From Saprospiraceae bacterium (GTDB taxonomy: Bacteria > Bacteroidota > Bacteroidia > Chitinophagales > Saprospiraceae), in contig WFXH01000041.1 in NCBI GenBank assembly GCA_015490715.1, forward strand, positions 1 to 33,736: 33,736 nt of DNA, read 5' to 3'. Under the pieces are notes generated by a model, which saw nothing but the letters and a program-made list of their open reading frames with translations, was not told the DNA's origin and did no database searches. The position numbers and the translations under genes were made by a program. How positions within the stretch are numbered: the stretch's first letter is position 1; every line of letters starts with the position of its first letter. Of the stretch, positions 17,204 through 25,083 are shown in pieces.

Positions 17204-18714
17204 TTAGCCCAGAACATCGGTTTTTTTAGCCATTCGGGATTTTGATAAGCACCGAGGCGTTCGAGCTCGGGCTTGTTGTAGATTTCTTCGGTCTCGGTAT
17301 CGTAGATGATGCGCTCCAACCACTCGTTGGGATCGTCTTTTGACCAGTAGTAAGCCAGATTTTTCGGTCGCTTCAGGCCAGGATAGATGTCTTGATCATA
17401 GTCGTAGCGCCGAAAGTCTACCCAGGTTTCACCCTGGAGCCAGAGGGCGATGTACTTCTGCATCATGATATGCGACAGCGTCAGCTGATCAGTATTGTGC
17501 GGGATCGGTCCGTCTTGTATGAAATCGTTGATGTCTTGTTCGGCTACACCAACGCGCTGCATGTGGCTTCGTATGCCGTCGATGAAGTGCTGAAAGGCCG
17601 TGGTCTTTTGCCCTTGTTGGAAATACGCTTCAGCGAGTATAAAATGGAGCTCTTCACGTGTAAAGAAGGGCAGCGCTGCATCATCGCGTGTCATATACGA
17701 GCCGTAGAGATTGGGGTAATCTTCTCTCGTCCGCGTCGGATCTCTTCCTTCGGAGGTGATGACGTAGAGGTATTCGCCATTGGCGTTGGGTTGCATCAAC
17801 AGGGGCTGACGTGGGTCGCGCACCTGTTGGTTGACCTCATCGTACTGCAATGCAGAGAGAAGGAAGAAGCGCGTAGGAGCGCTATTATCCAATATATTGG
17901 CGCGTATATCCCAGCTCGGTCGCGCTTTGGAGGGGCCCCAAAGATTGGTCTGTGAGCTCGAGCCGTTGCCCAAGCTGTAATCAAATAGGGCATCACTCCA
18001 ATCTTGCAAGGCTTCTTCCGCGACGGCTATGACTTCGGAGTAATCGTCGGTGACATTGGGGCGAAGGTGGAGCAACGCGCGCGCCTTAATGGCTTTGGCG
18101 AGCTGTATCCACCGTCGGATGTCTCCGCCATAGATGATGTCTTCCCGCGAAGTCATCGGACGGCACAGAGTGAGATCGGTATTTTCCAGGAGCTGTATAG
18201 CCTCGTCGAGCGTGAGGAGGATTTGCTCATAGATGAAATCCTGTGGGTCGTACTTTGGTGAGGGATTTCCCTCGAGGGCCTCTGTATAGGGCATATCGCC
18301 AAAGACATCGGTCGTATACAGCGTAGAGAGTGCAAAGATGATTTTCGCCACCCCTTCGTAATTGGTCGAATTTTCGCGTCGGGCGGCCTCCATGACGTGT
18401 TTGGCATTGACAGCTATGTCGTGATAGTGTCGGCGCCATTGCGGGACGCGATGTGCACGCAGGTAGTCCCAGCGATCTTTTTCGAGGTGCGTGCCCGAAA
18501 GTGTGGCCACTTGCTGGGTGTGGTATGCCGCCGTCTCGCCGTGGTCGTAGATGCTCACTGCCATATTGGCGATAACTGGTGGCAGTAAGTAGTTCGGCGT
18601 GCTGGTATAAGGACTGTCCAAATCTTCGTTGACATCGAGAAAGTCCTTACAAGATACACCCAGCAGCAATATCAAGGTCAAACTACATAGATGAGCAAGG
18701 TATCTGCGTTTCAT
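17200..18714 (-). CDS. SusD/RagB-family nutrient-binding lipoprotein
   Basis: 504 residues. A signal peptide with lipobox LLLGVSC is followed by KDFLDVNEDLDSP, the SusD-like N-terminus. The helical TPR-like core is seen in YTTDVFGDMPYTEA, EQILLTLDEAIQLL, WIQLAKAIKARALLHL and FTREELHFILAEAYFQQG. The C-terminus has ALWLQGETWVDFRRY, typical of the SusD-like_2 (RagB-type) branch. SusD proteins form the lid of the SusC transporter on the cell surface. The ATG at 18714 lies one base after the susC stop; the longer frame begins with TTG and would lengthen the signal peptide. It ends in an ATGA overlap with the next gene. Confidence 0.95.
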   Translation of the reverse strand: MKRRYLAHLCSLTLILLLGVSCKDFLDVNEDLDSPYTSTPNYLLPPVIANMAVSIYDHGETAAYHTQQVATLSGTHLEKDRWDYLRAHRVPQWRRHYHDIAVNAKHVMEAARRENSTNYEGVAKIIFALSTLYTTDVFGDMPYTEALEGNPSPKYDPQDFIYEQILLTLDEAIQLLENTDLTLCRPMTSREDIIYGGDIRRWIQLAKAIKARALLHLRPNVTDDYSEVIAVAEEALQDWSDALFDYSLGNGSSSQTNLWGPSKARPSWDIRANILDNSAPTRFFLLSALQYDEVNQQVRDPRQPLLMQPNANGEYLYVITSEGRDPTRTREDYPNLYGSYMTRDDAALPFFTREELHFILAEAYFQQGQKTTAFQHFIDGIRSHMQRVGVAEQDINDFIQDGPIPHNTDQLTLSHIMMQKYIALWLQGETWVDFRRYDYDQDIYPGLKRPKNLAYYWSKDDPNEWLERIIYDTETEEIYNKPELERLGAYQNPEWLKKPMFWAK

Positions 18715-18715
18715 A

Positions 18716-21700
18716 CTACAATCCAAGTTTGATTTTGCATTCCCAACTCTTGACTACAGGTACGTTGAAATAGTCCAGACCGATGGTGCCCGTACCTCCC
18801 AGTCCCGATCCGTAGTAGTTGGTCTCGGGATCACCGCCGGAATAAGCAGTCCAGAGTAGGAAGTTTCGTCCACCTATGGATAGGGTTGCGCTAGAAAGGG
18901 GCAAACGGCGAAGCCAATGTTTGGGGACGTTCCACTCTAAGGTCACAAAACGCAAGCGCAACCATGAGGCATCTTCGACAAAGTTTTCTCCCGCGGCGAG
19001 AAAGCGATTTTGGAAGAAGTACTGATTGAGCACGACGGATTTTGTGTTGGGCTGGAATACGCCATGGGGTTTTTCGACGACGGCATCGAAGGTTACCTTG
19101 CGATTGCGGTATTGTTCGAGGCTGCCATCGGTACCGCGCGAGAGCATAAAGGCACGTGTCAGGTTGAGCACTACACCGCCAATGCGCCATTCCAAGAGGG
19201 TACTCAGTCGAATGCTCTGCCATTGGAGTCGCTGCGTCATGCCGATGATCCAGTCGGGTTCGCGATTGCCGAGGTACACGCTTTGATTGTCGATGACGCG
19301 CATGCCGTTTTCGTCGTAGACGTAGTTGCCGTTTTCGTCTTTTAGATAGGTGCCGATACGCGGATAGCCGTCTTCGTCGACGACGAGCTTGCCCTCTTCA
19401 TTGCGCAAGTATTGAGTACCTTCGATGGCCATGAGAGGATACCCCAACACCGAGCTCGGCCGCGCCTGGTTGAGCAATTGGCCGTAGGTGACGGGATATT
19501 TCGATACAAAACTGGGCAGCTGGACGAGTTTGCTGCGGTTTTTGGCGATGTTGACATCCATTTCCCACCAGCTGGCCTTGGACTTCCACAACCGCTGCGA
19601 CCAGAGCAGTTCGATGCCTTCGTTGCGTATACTACCGCTATTGAACACTAGGATAATCCACCCTGAGGCGGGTGAAATGCGCGATTGGATGATTTGATCA
19701 TAAGATTGCATGCGATAGAGGGTGATGTCCAAGCGCGTCCAACCGCGGAAGAGGCGCACATCGGTGCCGACTTCCCATGAACGGGTCTTTTCGGGTTTTA
19801 AATGGGGGTTGCCGGCATAGTAATCGTAGTTGAATCCGCCTCCGATGGTGTAAGCGGGCTCCAGCACGGGTGTCAGGCGATGTGGGGGTGCATCTTTTCC
19901 GACCTCTGCATAGCTGGCACGTAACTTGGCATAGGGCAAGAAATTGGGCATGTCGATCCACTTGGCCAGGTCGATTCCAATGCTTACCGACGGATAGAAA
20001 AACGAATTGTTGTCGACAGGCAAGGTCGACGACCAGTCGTTGCGCCCGGTGAGATTGAGGTAGACCCTGTCCATCCAGCTCAAGCGCGCATCGGCAAAGA
20101 GTCCCACCAATCGGCGACGTGTCAAATATTGTGCTACCCGCACTTCCTCTAAGTTGTTGACATTGTCGAGCTCGGGATTGCGATAGCGGCGGGCGTCGAT
20201 AGAGGTCAATCGCGCGTTTTCGTCGCGCACATCGCTACCCGCTAAAAGTGTCACATCCCACTGCGAGTCCCACGACTTGTGCCATTCGACGATCAGCTGA
20301 CCGTAGTTTTTTTGGACAAATCGCTCGCGCTCAAAGATCTTACCGCGGTAATTTTCCAGGCTGCCGGCACTTTCGGGACGCACCAGCTTTTTGTAGTGTT
20401 GTTGGATGAAATCCGAGCCAATCTTCGTACGTAGCGACAGCGATTTTATAGGAGACCAGGAAAGGCCCACATAGCCGATTAGGCGATTGACGCGATCGAG
20501 GGCGGGATTATTCTGAGCTTGCCAGAAGGGATTTTCGGGGTTGATGTAGATGCGCTCGGGTGGTCGCTGGACAAACCAGCGCTTCTGTCCATTGGGCAAG
20601 AGGTACCGGCTCATGTCGTCGTTGATGGGCCAGTTGTAGACGTGAAACATGCGCCCGATGCCCACGCGTCGGTTGAAAGAATGCACGTAATTTGCCGAAC
20701 CGGAGATGCGCAGATGGTGATGGAGGTCTGTTTCAGCTTTGACCAGTACGCCGGTGCGCCGGTAGTATTCGCCGGGGATGATACCGCTCTGGCGAAGGTG
20801 ATTGGCCGACAAGTAGGTAGAACTCCGTTGGTTGCCTGCCGAAAAGGAAAGGGCGTGTTTTTGTTTGATCCCAGCCTTGAAAAAGGCAGCGATGTTGTCG
20901 TACACAGTGTCGCCAATTACGACAGGAGGACCCCAGGATGAGTACGACTCTGGGTCGAATACACCGAGATATCCCTGTTTGTAGATGCGCTGGCGCTTCG
21001 GGAGTCGACCGTGGGTCTCATAGGAAAGGGAAGATTGATAGCTTATAAGCGAACGGCCCTTCCTACCCGAGCGCGTGGTGATCAGCACCACGCCGTTGGC
21101 AGCTTCTAAGCCGTATAGCGCTGCTGCCGATGGCCCCTTGAGGACGGTGATCGACTCGATATCGTCGGGATTGATATCCATAATTCGATTGCCGCCATTG
21201 AAGGCCGCGGAATTATCGACCGGTATACCGTCGATGACGAAGAGCGGCTGATTGCCGATCGACTCGTCGACCGAGTTGGCTCCTCTCAACAAAATGGAGC
21301 TGCTCGCTCCAGGCGTACCGCTCGAAGAGACGACAAAAACGCCTGCAATCTGTCCGGCAAGGGCATTGACGACATTGTCTTGCCGCGTCGATTGGATGTC
21401 CTCGCTCTTGATCTGCTGCACGGCGTAGTTGATCGTCTTTTGCTCCTTCGGAATACCGAGGGCCGTCACCACTACTTCGTTTAATCGCATCGCTTGAGGC
21501 AAGAGCGCTACGCGTATGTGCTCGCCCGGATAGACCACGTATCGTTTAGACACGTAGCCGAGATACGACACCATGATGGTGGCCGAGTCTCCTTCGAAAC
21601 GAAGCTCAAACTTGCCCTCTCCATCCGTGACCGTGCCTATTGCACTACCTACTATTGCCACATTTGCACCGACGAGGGGCTCATCGGTTGACGCGTCGAC

Positions 21701-21808
21701 TACCACTCCACTGACCTGAGAAAAGAGTTTTGTCCCCCATAGAGCAAAAAGCACTACCACCAGCAATCTTCGTCTCCAGGCGCCGTAGGCATCCTTATAT
21801 TCCGACAT
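18716..21808 (-). CDS. SusC/RagA-family TonB-dependent outer-membrane transporter
   Basis: 1,030 residues. A signal peptide (RRRLLVVVLFALWGTKLFSQ) precedes a carboxypeptidase-regulatory-like domain (VSGVVVDASTDEPLVGANVAI), the plug domain (LNEVVVTALGIPKEQ, VVNALAGQIAGV, SILLRGANS, PLFVIDGIPVDN, TVLKGPSAAALYG, GVVLITTRSG) and a 22-strand type barrel ending KIKLGL. It imports a ligand across the outer membrane using TonB, with SusD as lid. No glycoside hydrolase, lyase or peptidase lies in the operon, so the substrate is open. The start at 21808 is the first Met before the signal peptide, and the candidate -7 element lies 49-56 bases upstream. Confidence 0.95.
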   Translation of the reverse strand: MSEYKDAYGAWRRRLLVVVLFALWGTKLFSQVSGVVVDASTDEPLVGANVAIVGSAIGTVTDGEGKFELRFEGDSATIMVSYLGYVSKRYVVYPGEHIRVALLPQAMRLNEVVVTALGIPKEQKTINYAVQQIKSEDIQSTRQDNVVNALAGQIAGVFVVSSSGTPGASSSILLRGANSVDESIGNQPLFVIDGIPVDNSAAFNGGNRIMDINPDDIESITVLKGPSAAALYGLEAANGVVLITTRSGRKGRSLISYQSSLSYETHGRLPKRQRIYKQGYLGVFDPESYSSWGPPVVIGDTVYDNIAAFFKAGIKQKHALSFSAGNQRSSTYLSANHLRQSGIIPGEYYRRTGVLVKAETDLHHHLRISGSANYVHSFNRRVGIGRMFHVYNWPINDDMSRYLLPNGQKRWFVQRPPERIYINPENPFWQAQNNPALDRVNRLIGYVGLSWSPIKSLSLRTKIGSDFIQQHYKKLVRPESAGSLENYRGKIFERERFVQKNYGQLIVEWHKSWDSQWDVTLLAGSDVRDENARLTSIDARRYRNPELDNVNNLEEVRVAQYLTRRRLVGLFADARLSWMDRVYLNLTGRNDWSSTLPVDNNSFFYPSVSIGIDLAKWIDMPNFLPYAKLRASYAEVGKDAPPHRLTPVLEPAYTIGGGFNYDYYAGNPHLKPEKTRSWEVGTDVRLFRGWTRLDITLYRMQSYDQIIQSRISPASGWIILVFNSGSIRNEGIELLWSQRLWKSKASWWEMDVNIAKNRSKLVQLPSFVSKYPVTYGQLLNQARPSSVLGYPLMAIEGTQYLRNEEGKLVVDEDGYPRIGTYLKDENGNYVYDENGMRVIDNQSVYLGNREPDWIIGMTQRLQWQSIRLSTLLEWRIGGVVLNLTRAFMLSRGTDGSLEQYRNRKVTFDAVVEKPHGVFQPNTKSVVLNQYFFQNRFLAAGENFVEDASWLRLRFVTLEWNVPKHWLRRLPLSSATLSIGGRNFLLWTAYSGGDPETNYYGSGLGGTGTIGLDYFNVPVVKSWECKIKLGL

Positions 21809-21856
21809 GCTCGCACCTTTTACTTCACTGCCTAAGGGAGCATCCCTTTGGCCCTC

Positions 21857-21864
21857 CAAAATTA
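21857..21864 (-). promoter_or_regulatory. Candidate -7 element of the SusCD operon
   Basis: On the minus strand TAATTTTG matches TAnnTTTG, about 50 bases before the susC ATG. A TTTTC about 20 bases upstream is a poor -33 element and falls inside an inverted repeat (21885-21910). Confidence 0.45.
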
Positions 21865-21884
21865 GAAAATTTTTTCCAAGAATG

Positions 21885-21910
21885 AAAAGTTTTAATACAT
21901 GAAAACTTTT
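21885..21910. repeat. AT-rich inverted repeat upstream of susC
   Basis: The arms AAAAGTTTT and AAAACTTTT are perfect 9-bp inverted copies separated by eight bases. It lies 25 bases after the yihY stop and covers the expected -33 zone of the susC promoter. It may be an operator, an AT-rich promoter element or a weak terminator of the upstream gene; the last is less likely because no U-run extends beyond the stem. Confidence 0.4.
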
Positions 21911-21935
21911 TGATGCTTTTTGGATGGGGAAGGCA

Positions 21936-22847
21936 TCACTTGAGATGGGCCTTGTCTTTGATGATGCGGACGCTGGCGTTGAGTTCATAGCCGATGAGCA
22001 GGACCATGGCTTGCAGCTGTAGCCAAACCATGAAGATGATAATGGCGCTGATGGCTCCGTAGAGCTGATTGTATCGGGCGTAGTGCTGGACAAACCAGGT
22101 AAACAACACTGTAGCAAGGAGGCTCAAAATACTCGCTACCATAGCCCCCGTAGAAAAAAAGGGCACGCGATGGCGAAAGGATGGACCAAAGCGATAGATG
22201 ACCGCAATGCCGAAATAGTAAAGAAAAAATACGACCAGGATCCGAAGCACATGCAATGCAATTTGCGTAAATCGATCGAGTTCAATCTTGTCAAAGATCA
22301 CGGGCAGCCACTCTCGTCCCACCACCGTAATCGTCACCGAAAGGATCACCAAGATCATCAACCACAAAGTCAAAAGGATGGCGATCATGCGCTTTTGTAT
22401 AAAATTGCGCTGCACATACGACTCGGGATAGCGCTTTTCAAAGCCCTTGATGAGCATCAACATGCCATTAGAGCCAAAGTAGAGCGCCAGCAATGCACTA
22501 AAGGAGAGCAAGCCCTCCCGTGGCTTGTTGAGGGAGTCGATAAAATTAAAAATCCAGCGCTCCGTCTCCATGGGGAGTAACCCGCGCAAGGCGTCTTTGA
22601 GCAATACAAAGACATTGTACTCTATGGGCAAATACGGCAATAGCGTCAAAAAAAACAGCAATGCGGGAAAAAGACTCAAAAAGAAGCTGTACGCAATGGC
22701 ATTGGCGCGTAGAAAGATATCCTCTCGCATGAGCTCCCTGTAGATGAAGACGATGATCGCATAAATAGGTATGCCCTGAAAGCCCGGCAAGACGAGATTT
22801 CGCACCCATTGAAGCAAGGACCTATTCAAGCGGTTGATTGCGGACAT
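21936..22847 (-). CDS. YihY/virulence factor BrkB family membrane protein
   Basis: About 303 residues, the usual length. It has the family N-terminal amphipathic part, then LRANAIAYSFFLSLFPALLFFLTLLPYL with its characteristic helix, and further membrane helices (LLSFSALLALYFGSNGMLMLIKGF, LLTLWLMILVILSVTITVV, LVVFFLYYFGIAVIYRFG, ASILSLLATVLFTWFV, LYGAISAIIIFMVWLQLQAMVLLIGYELNA). About six transmembrane helices in the inner membrane. The family was once called RNase BN in error, and its real role is unresolved. ATG 22847 lies one base after the thioesterase stop (TAAAATG); GTG 22856 is in frame but would overlap. It is co-transcribed with the thioesterase. Confidence 0.92.
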   Translation of the reverse strand: MSAINRLNRSLLQWVRNLVLPGFQGIPIYAIIVFIYRELMREDIFLRANAIAYSFFLSLFPALLFFLTLLPYLPIEYNVFVLLKDALRGLLPMETERWIFNFIDSLNKPREGLLSFSALLALYFGSNGMLMLIKGFEKRYPESYVQRNFIQKRMIAILLTLWLMILVILSVTITVVGREWLPVIFDKIELDRFTQIALHVLRILVVFFLYYFGIAVIYRFGPSFRHRVPFFSTGAMVASILSLLATVLFTWFVQHYARYNQLYGAISAIIIFMVWLQLQAMVLLIGYELNASVRIIKDKAHLK

Positions 22848-22848
22848 T

Positions 22849-23268
22849 TTATTCACGCTCCCTAAAATACGGTTCCATTAGTCGGTCAAACGCTTCGGGA
22901 ATACGCACCATACGCTGAGTTTGGACGTGGTAAAAGCACAATGTGACCGCCCCCCTGTTGATCACTTCCCCCGATTCGTTGACGATTTCATGCTCAAAGC
23001 GGATCAACTTCGTCGGGCGTTCTTTAACTACCGTGTGAATGGTCAGTAGTTCGTCGTAAAATGCAGGCTTTAGATAGCGAATCTCGAGCTTCAACACGGG
23101 CATGACGATGCCCAACTCGTTTTCCATGTACTTGTAGGGCATGCCCAATGCGCGTATCGCCTCAGTACGGCCTATTTCATAGAGCAGCGCATACTGTCCG
23201 TAGTAGAGGTATCCCATTTGATCCGTCTGACCATATCGGACGCGCTCCTGACATTGATGTCGATACAT
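22849..23268 (-). CDS. 4HBT-family acyl-CoA thioesterase (YbgC/FadM type)
   Basis: 139 residues, one hotdog domain. The active-site region is RVRYGQTDQMGYLYYGQYALLYEIGRTEAI, where the catalytic Asp of the YbgC type follows the YGQT motif. MPVLKLEIRYLKPAFYDELLTIHTVV and FEHEIVNESGEVINRGAVTLCFY are the central strands. It should hydrolyse acyl-CoA thioesters in the cytoplasm; chain-length preference is not evident. It is the first gene of a two-gene unit with the YihY gene and divergent from the FtsE-like gene, with 85 bases between the starts. No clear TAnnTTTG element is seen for this strand. Confidence 0.92.
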   Translation of the reverse strand: MYRHQCQERVRYGQTDQMGYLYYGQYALLYEIGRTEAIRALGMPYKYMENELGIVMPVLKLEIRYLKPAFYDELLTIHTVVKERPTKLIRFEHEIVNESGEVINRGAVTLCFYHVQTQRMVRIPEAFDRLMEPYFRERE

Positions 23269-23318
23269 AGGCTATTGGGGATAATGCATTTGTAGAGCTG
23301 TAAAAGTTGGTTGTATTG

Positions 23319-23326
23319 TACCTTTG
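23319..23326 (+). promoter_or_regulatory. Candidate -7 element for the FtsE-like gene
   Basis: TACCTTTG is an exact TAnnTTTG match 28 bases before the ATG at 23354. It overlaps an upstream in-frame codon at 23324, so that longer start is unlikely to be used. No convincing -33 element is seen. Confidence 0.5.
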
Positions 23327-23353
23327 TCGCTGTTACCACCACATGGTGCAAAT

Positions 23354-24037
23354 ATGATTCCAATCGTCGAGTATCGCAAAGTCGCCCTCTCCCTGCCCAA
23401 TGGTCAGATGTTGAAGGATATCGACTTTGCGTTGTACCGAGGCGAAATGTGTCTAATCATTGGCGAAAACGGCAGTGGGAAGTCTTCGTTGTTGCGGAGT
23501 TTGTACGTCGATTTGCCCATTACCGGTGGCAGGGCTCGGGTCTTTGAGGTCGACCTCCAAGGCATTTCCGCAAAAGAGGCGATAGCTCTACGCCGTCAGA
23601 TGGGGATCGTCTTCGAATATCCGGAGCTCTTCGAGGATAAGACGGTCTTTACCAATTGTGCCACGGTACTGCGTGCCTTCGGGTGGAAGGATCCCGTCCA
23701 GATCGAAGAGCGCGTCCGAAGTGTGCTGCGCGATTTCCAGCTGGTAGACAAGAGCCATTCACTGGCTGCGGAGCTATCGGCCGGAGAACAACGGCGCCTT
23801 GCCATTGCACGGGCGCTCGTTCATCGGCCCCAACTGCTCATCGCCGATACTCCTTTCGCCTATCTTGATCGATTCTGGAGGCACCGCATACTTCAATACC
23901 TTACTGAGTTGTGCCGTCGAGACAAGATGTCTGCAGTACTTTCTACGCGTGATGCCAATCTCGCCGATATCTTCGAAGGCAAGAAATACCTACTCAAAGC
24001 TGATTCTCTCTTGCCCTATGAGCAGGCAGAGGGATAG
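23354..24037 (+). CDS. ftsE: FtsE-like ABC ATPase with degenerate catalytic motifs
   Basis: 227 residues. It follows Bacteroidota FtsE closely in SLLRSLYVDLPITGG, LRRQMGIVF and VLRAFGWKDPVQIEERV. FtsE binds ATP at the inner membrane and, with FtsX, couples the division machinery to peptidoglycan hydrolysis. Walker A is intact (GENGSGKS, residues 37-44). The signature is LSAGEQ (141-146) rather than LSGGEQ. The Q-loop Gln is Glu-88, the Walker B catalytic Glu is Thr-166 (LLIADTP), and the switch His is Arg-199 (LSTRD). The frame is intact and the fold looks conserved, so a nucleotide-binding but poorly hydrolysing protein is inferred. No ftsX gene lies beside it. The 3' end overlaps the murB 3' end by 44 bases. 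Confidence 0.82.
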   Translation: MIPIVEYRKVALSLPNGQMLKDIDFALYRGEMCLIIGENGSGKSSLLRSLYVDLPITGGRARVFEVDLQGISAKEAIALRRQMGIVFEYPELFEDKTVFTNCATVLRAFGWKDPVQIEERVRSVLRDFQLVDKSHSLAAELSAGEQRRLAIARALVHRPQLLIADTPFAYLDRFWRHRILQYLTELCRRDKMSAVLSTRDANLADIFEGKKYLLKADSLLPYEQAEG

Positions 24038-25067
24038 CGTATTCCCGATAGAGATTGTCGAGATAATGTCGCGGCCAGATTTGCACTTCGGGCTCGAGTA
24101 CGATGCCAAATCGCTCGTACACATCGCGCAGGATTCTGCCGGCCAGATGGTATATATCCCGGCCCTTAGAAGTGCCGTAATTGACGAGAATGAGAGCTTG
24201 GCGTGCAAAGGTCCCCACATCATTGAAGCGCTTGCCCTTCCATCCGCATTTTTCGATGAGCCAACCGCTCGGAATTTTGTATCTGCCATCTTGCTCAAAG
24301 GCAGGTAGCTCGCCGTATTGGCTCTTGAGTTTATGATAGTACTCTTCGGTGACGAAGACGTTTTTAAAAAAGCTCCCGGCGTTAGGCAACACCTCCGGGT
24401 CGGGCAATCGCTGTCGACGTATGTCCACCACAGCGCGAAAGATGGTCTGCACATCAGGCGTAGAGATATCGTGCTGCTCAAGCCACTTTTGCAACGACCA
24501 ATAGCTAACACGCAAGTCGTGGTGATGGCGTGTGAGGCGCAAGGTAATCCCACATACGATAAACTTCTCCTGTAGCTCTTGTTTGAAGATGCTGGTTCGA
24601 TAGCCAAAGCGACATTGATGGCCATCGAGCTGGAGCCACTCCCAACGACTGCCGTTAAAGTACAATCCTCGAACATGTAACAGCACTTCTGCTATTTCCC
24701 TGCCATAGGCACCGATATTTTGGATGGGCGCAGCGCCTGCTGTGCCGGGAATCAGGGCCAGGTTTTCTACCCCACCCCACCCTTGCTCTACCGCCCACTG
24801 CACAAAGCCGTGCCAGGATTCGCCAGCGCCTATTTCGACATCCACAGTGTTGTCGTGCTCCTTGACCACGCCGATGCCCTTGATTCGGTTGATCAAAACG
24901 GGTCGATCGAGGTCGTCGACGAGAAGTATATTACTGCCCTCGCCGAGGACATAGGGCGGAGTATCGAGCTGGTGAAGTACTGAAGTGAACTCTCCAACAC
25001 TATGTATCACACGGACACTTGGAGCTTCTGCCCGTACCCGAAAGGTATTATAGCGCTGTAAGTCCAT
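23994..25067 (-). CDS. murB: UDP-N-acetylenolpyruvoylglucosamine reductase (MurB, type I)
   Basis: 357 residues, the length of E. coli-type (type I) MurB. It reduces UDP-GlcNAc-enolpyruvate to UDP-MurNAc with NADPH and FAD in the cytoplasm, the second committed step of peptidoglycan synthesis. The FAD-binding part shows YVLGEGSNILL and IPGTAGAAPIQNIGAYG. The substrate domain has FGYRTSIFK, PNAGSFFKN with the proton-donor Ser, GWLIEKCGWKG, and the C-terminal LEPEVQIW with the catalytic Glu. ATG 25067 (MDLQRYNTF) is preferred; the longer frame starts with TTG at 25070. It lies 16 bases after the upstream gene's stop and is probably co-transcribed with it. Confidence 0.95.
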   Translation of the reverse strand: MDLQRYNTFRVRAEAPSVRVIHSVGEFTSVLHQLDTPPYVLGEGSNILLVDDLDRPVLINRIKGIGVVKEHDNTVDVEIGAGESWHGFVQWAVEQGWGGVENLALIPGTAGAAPIQNIGAYGREIAEVLLHVRGLYFNGSRWEWLQLDGHQCRFGYRTSIFKQELQEKFIVCGITLRLTRHHHDLRVSYWSLQKWLEQHDISTPDVQTIFRAVVDIRRQRLPDPEVLPNAGSFFKNVFVTEEYYHKLKSQYGELPAFEQDGRYKIPSGWLIEKCGWKGKRFNDVGTFARQALILVNYGTSKGRDIYHLAGRILRDVYERFGIVLEPEVQIWPRHYLDNLYREYAIPLPAHRARENQL

Positions 25068-25083
25068 CAACGCAGGTATTTCA

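Noticed and set aside
21809-22117. 103-codon N-terminal extension of the SusC frame
   Set aside because: It runs through the promoter region and the end of yihY, and the signal peptide begins after ATG 21808.
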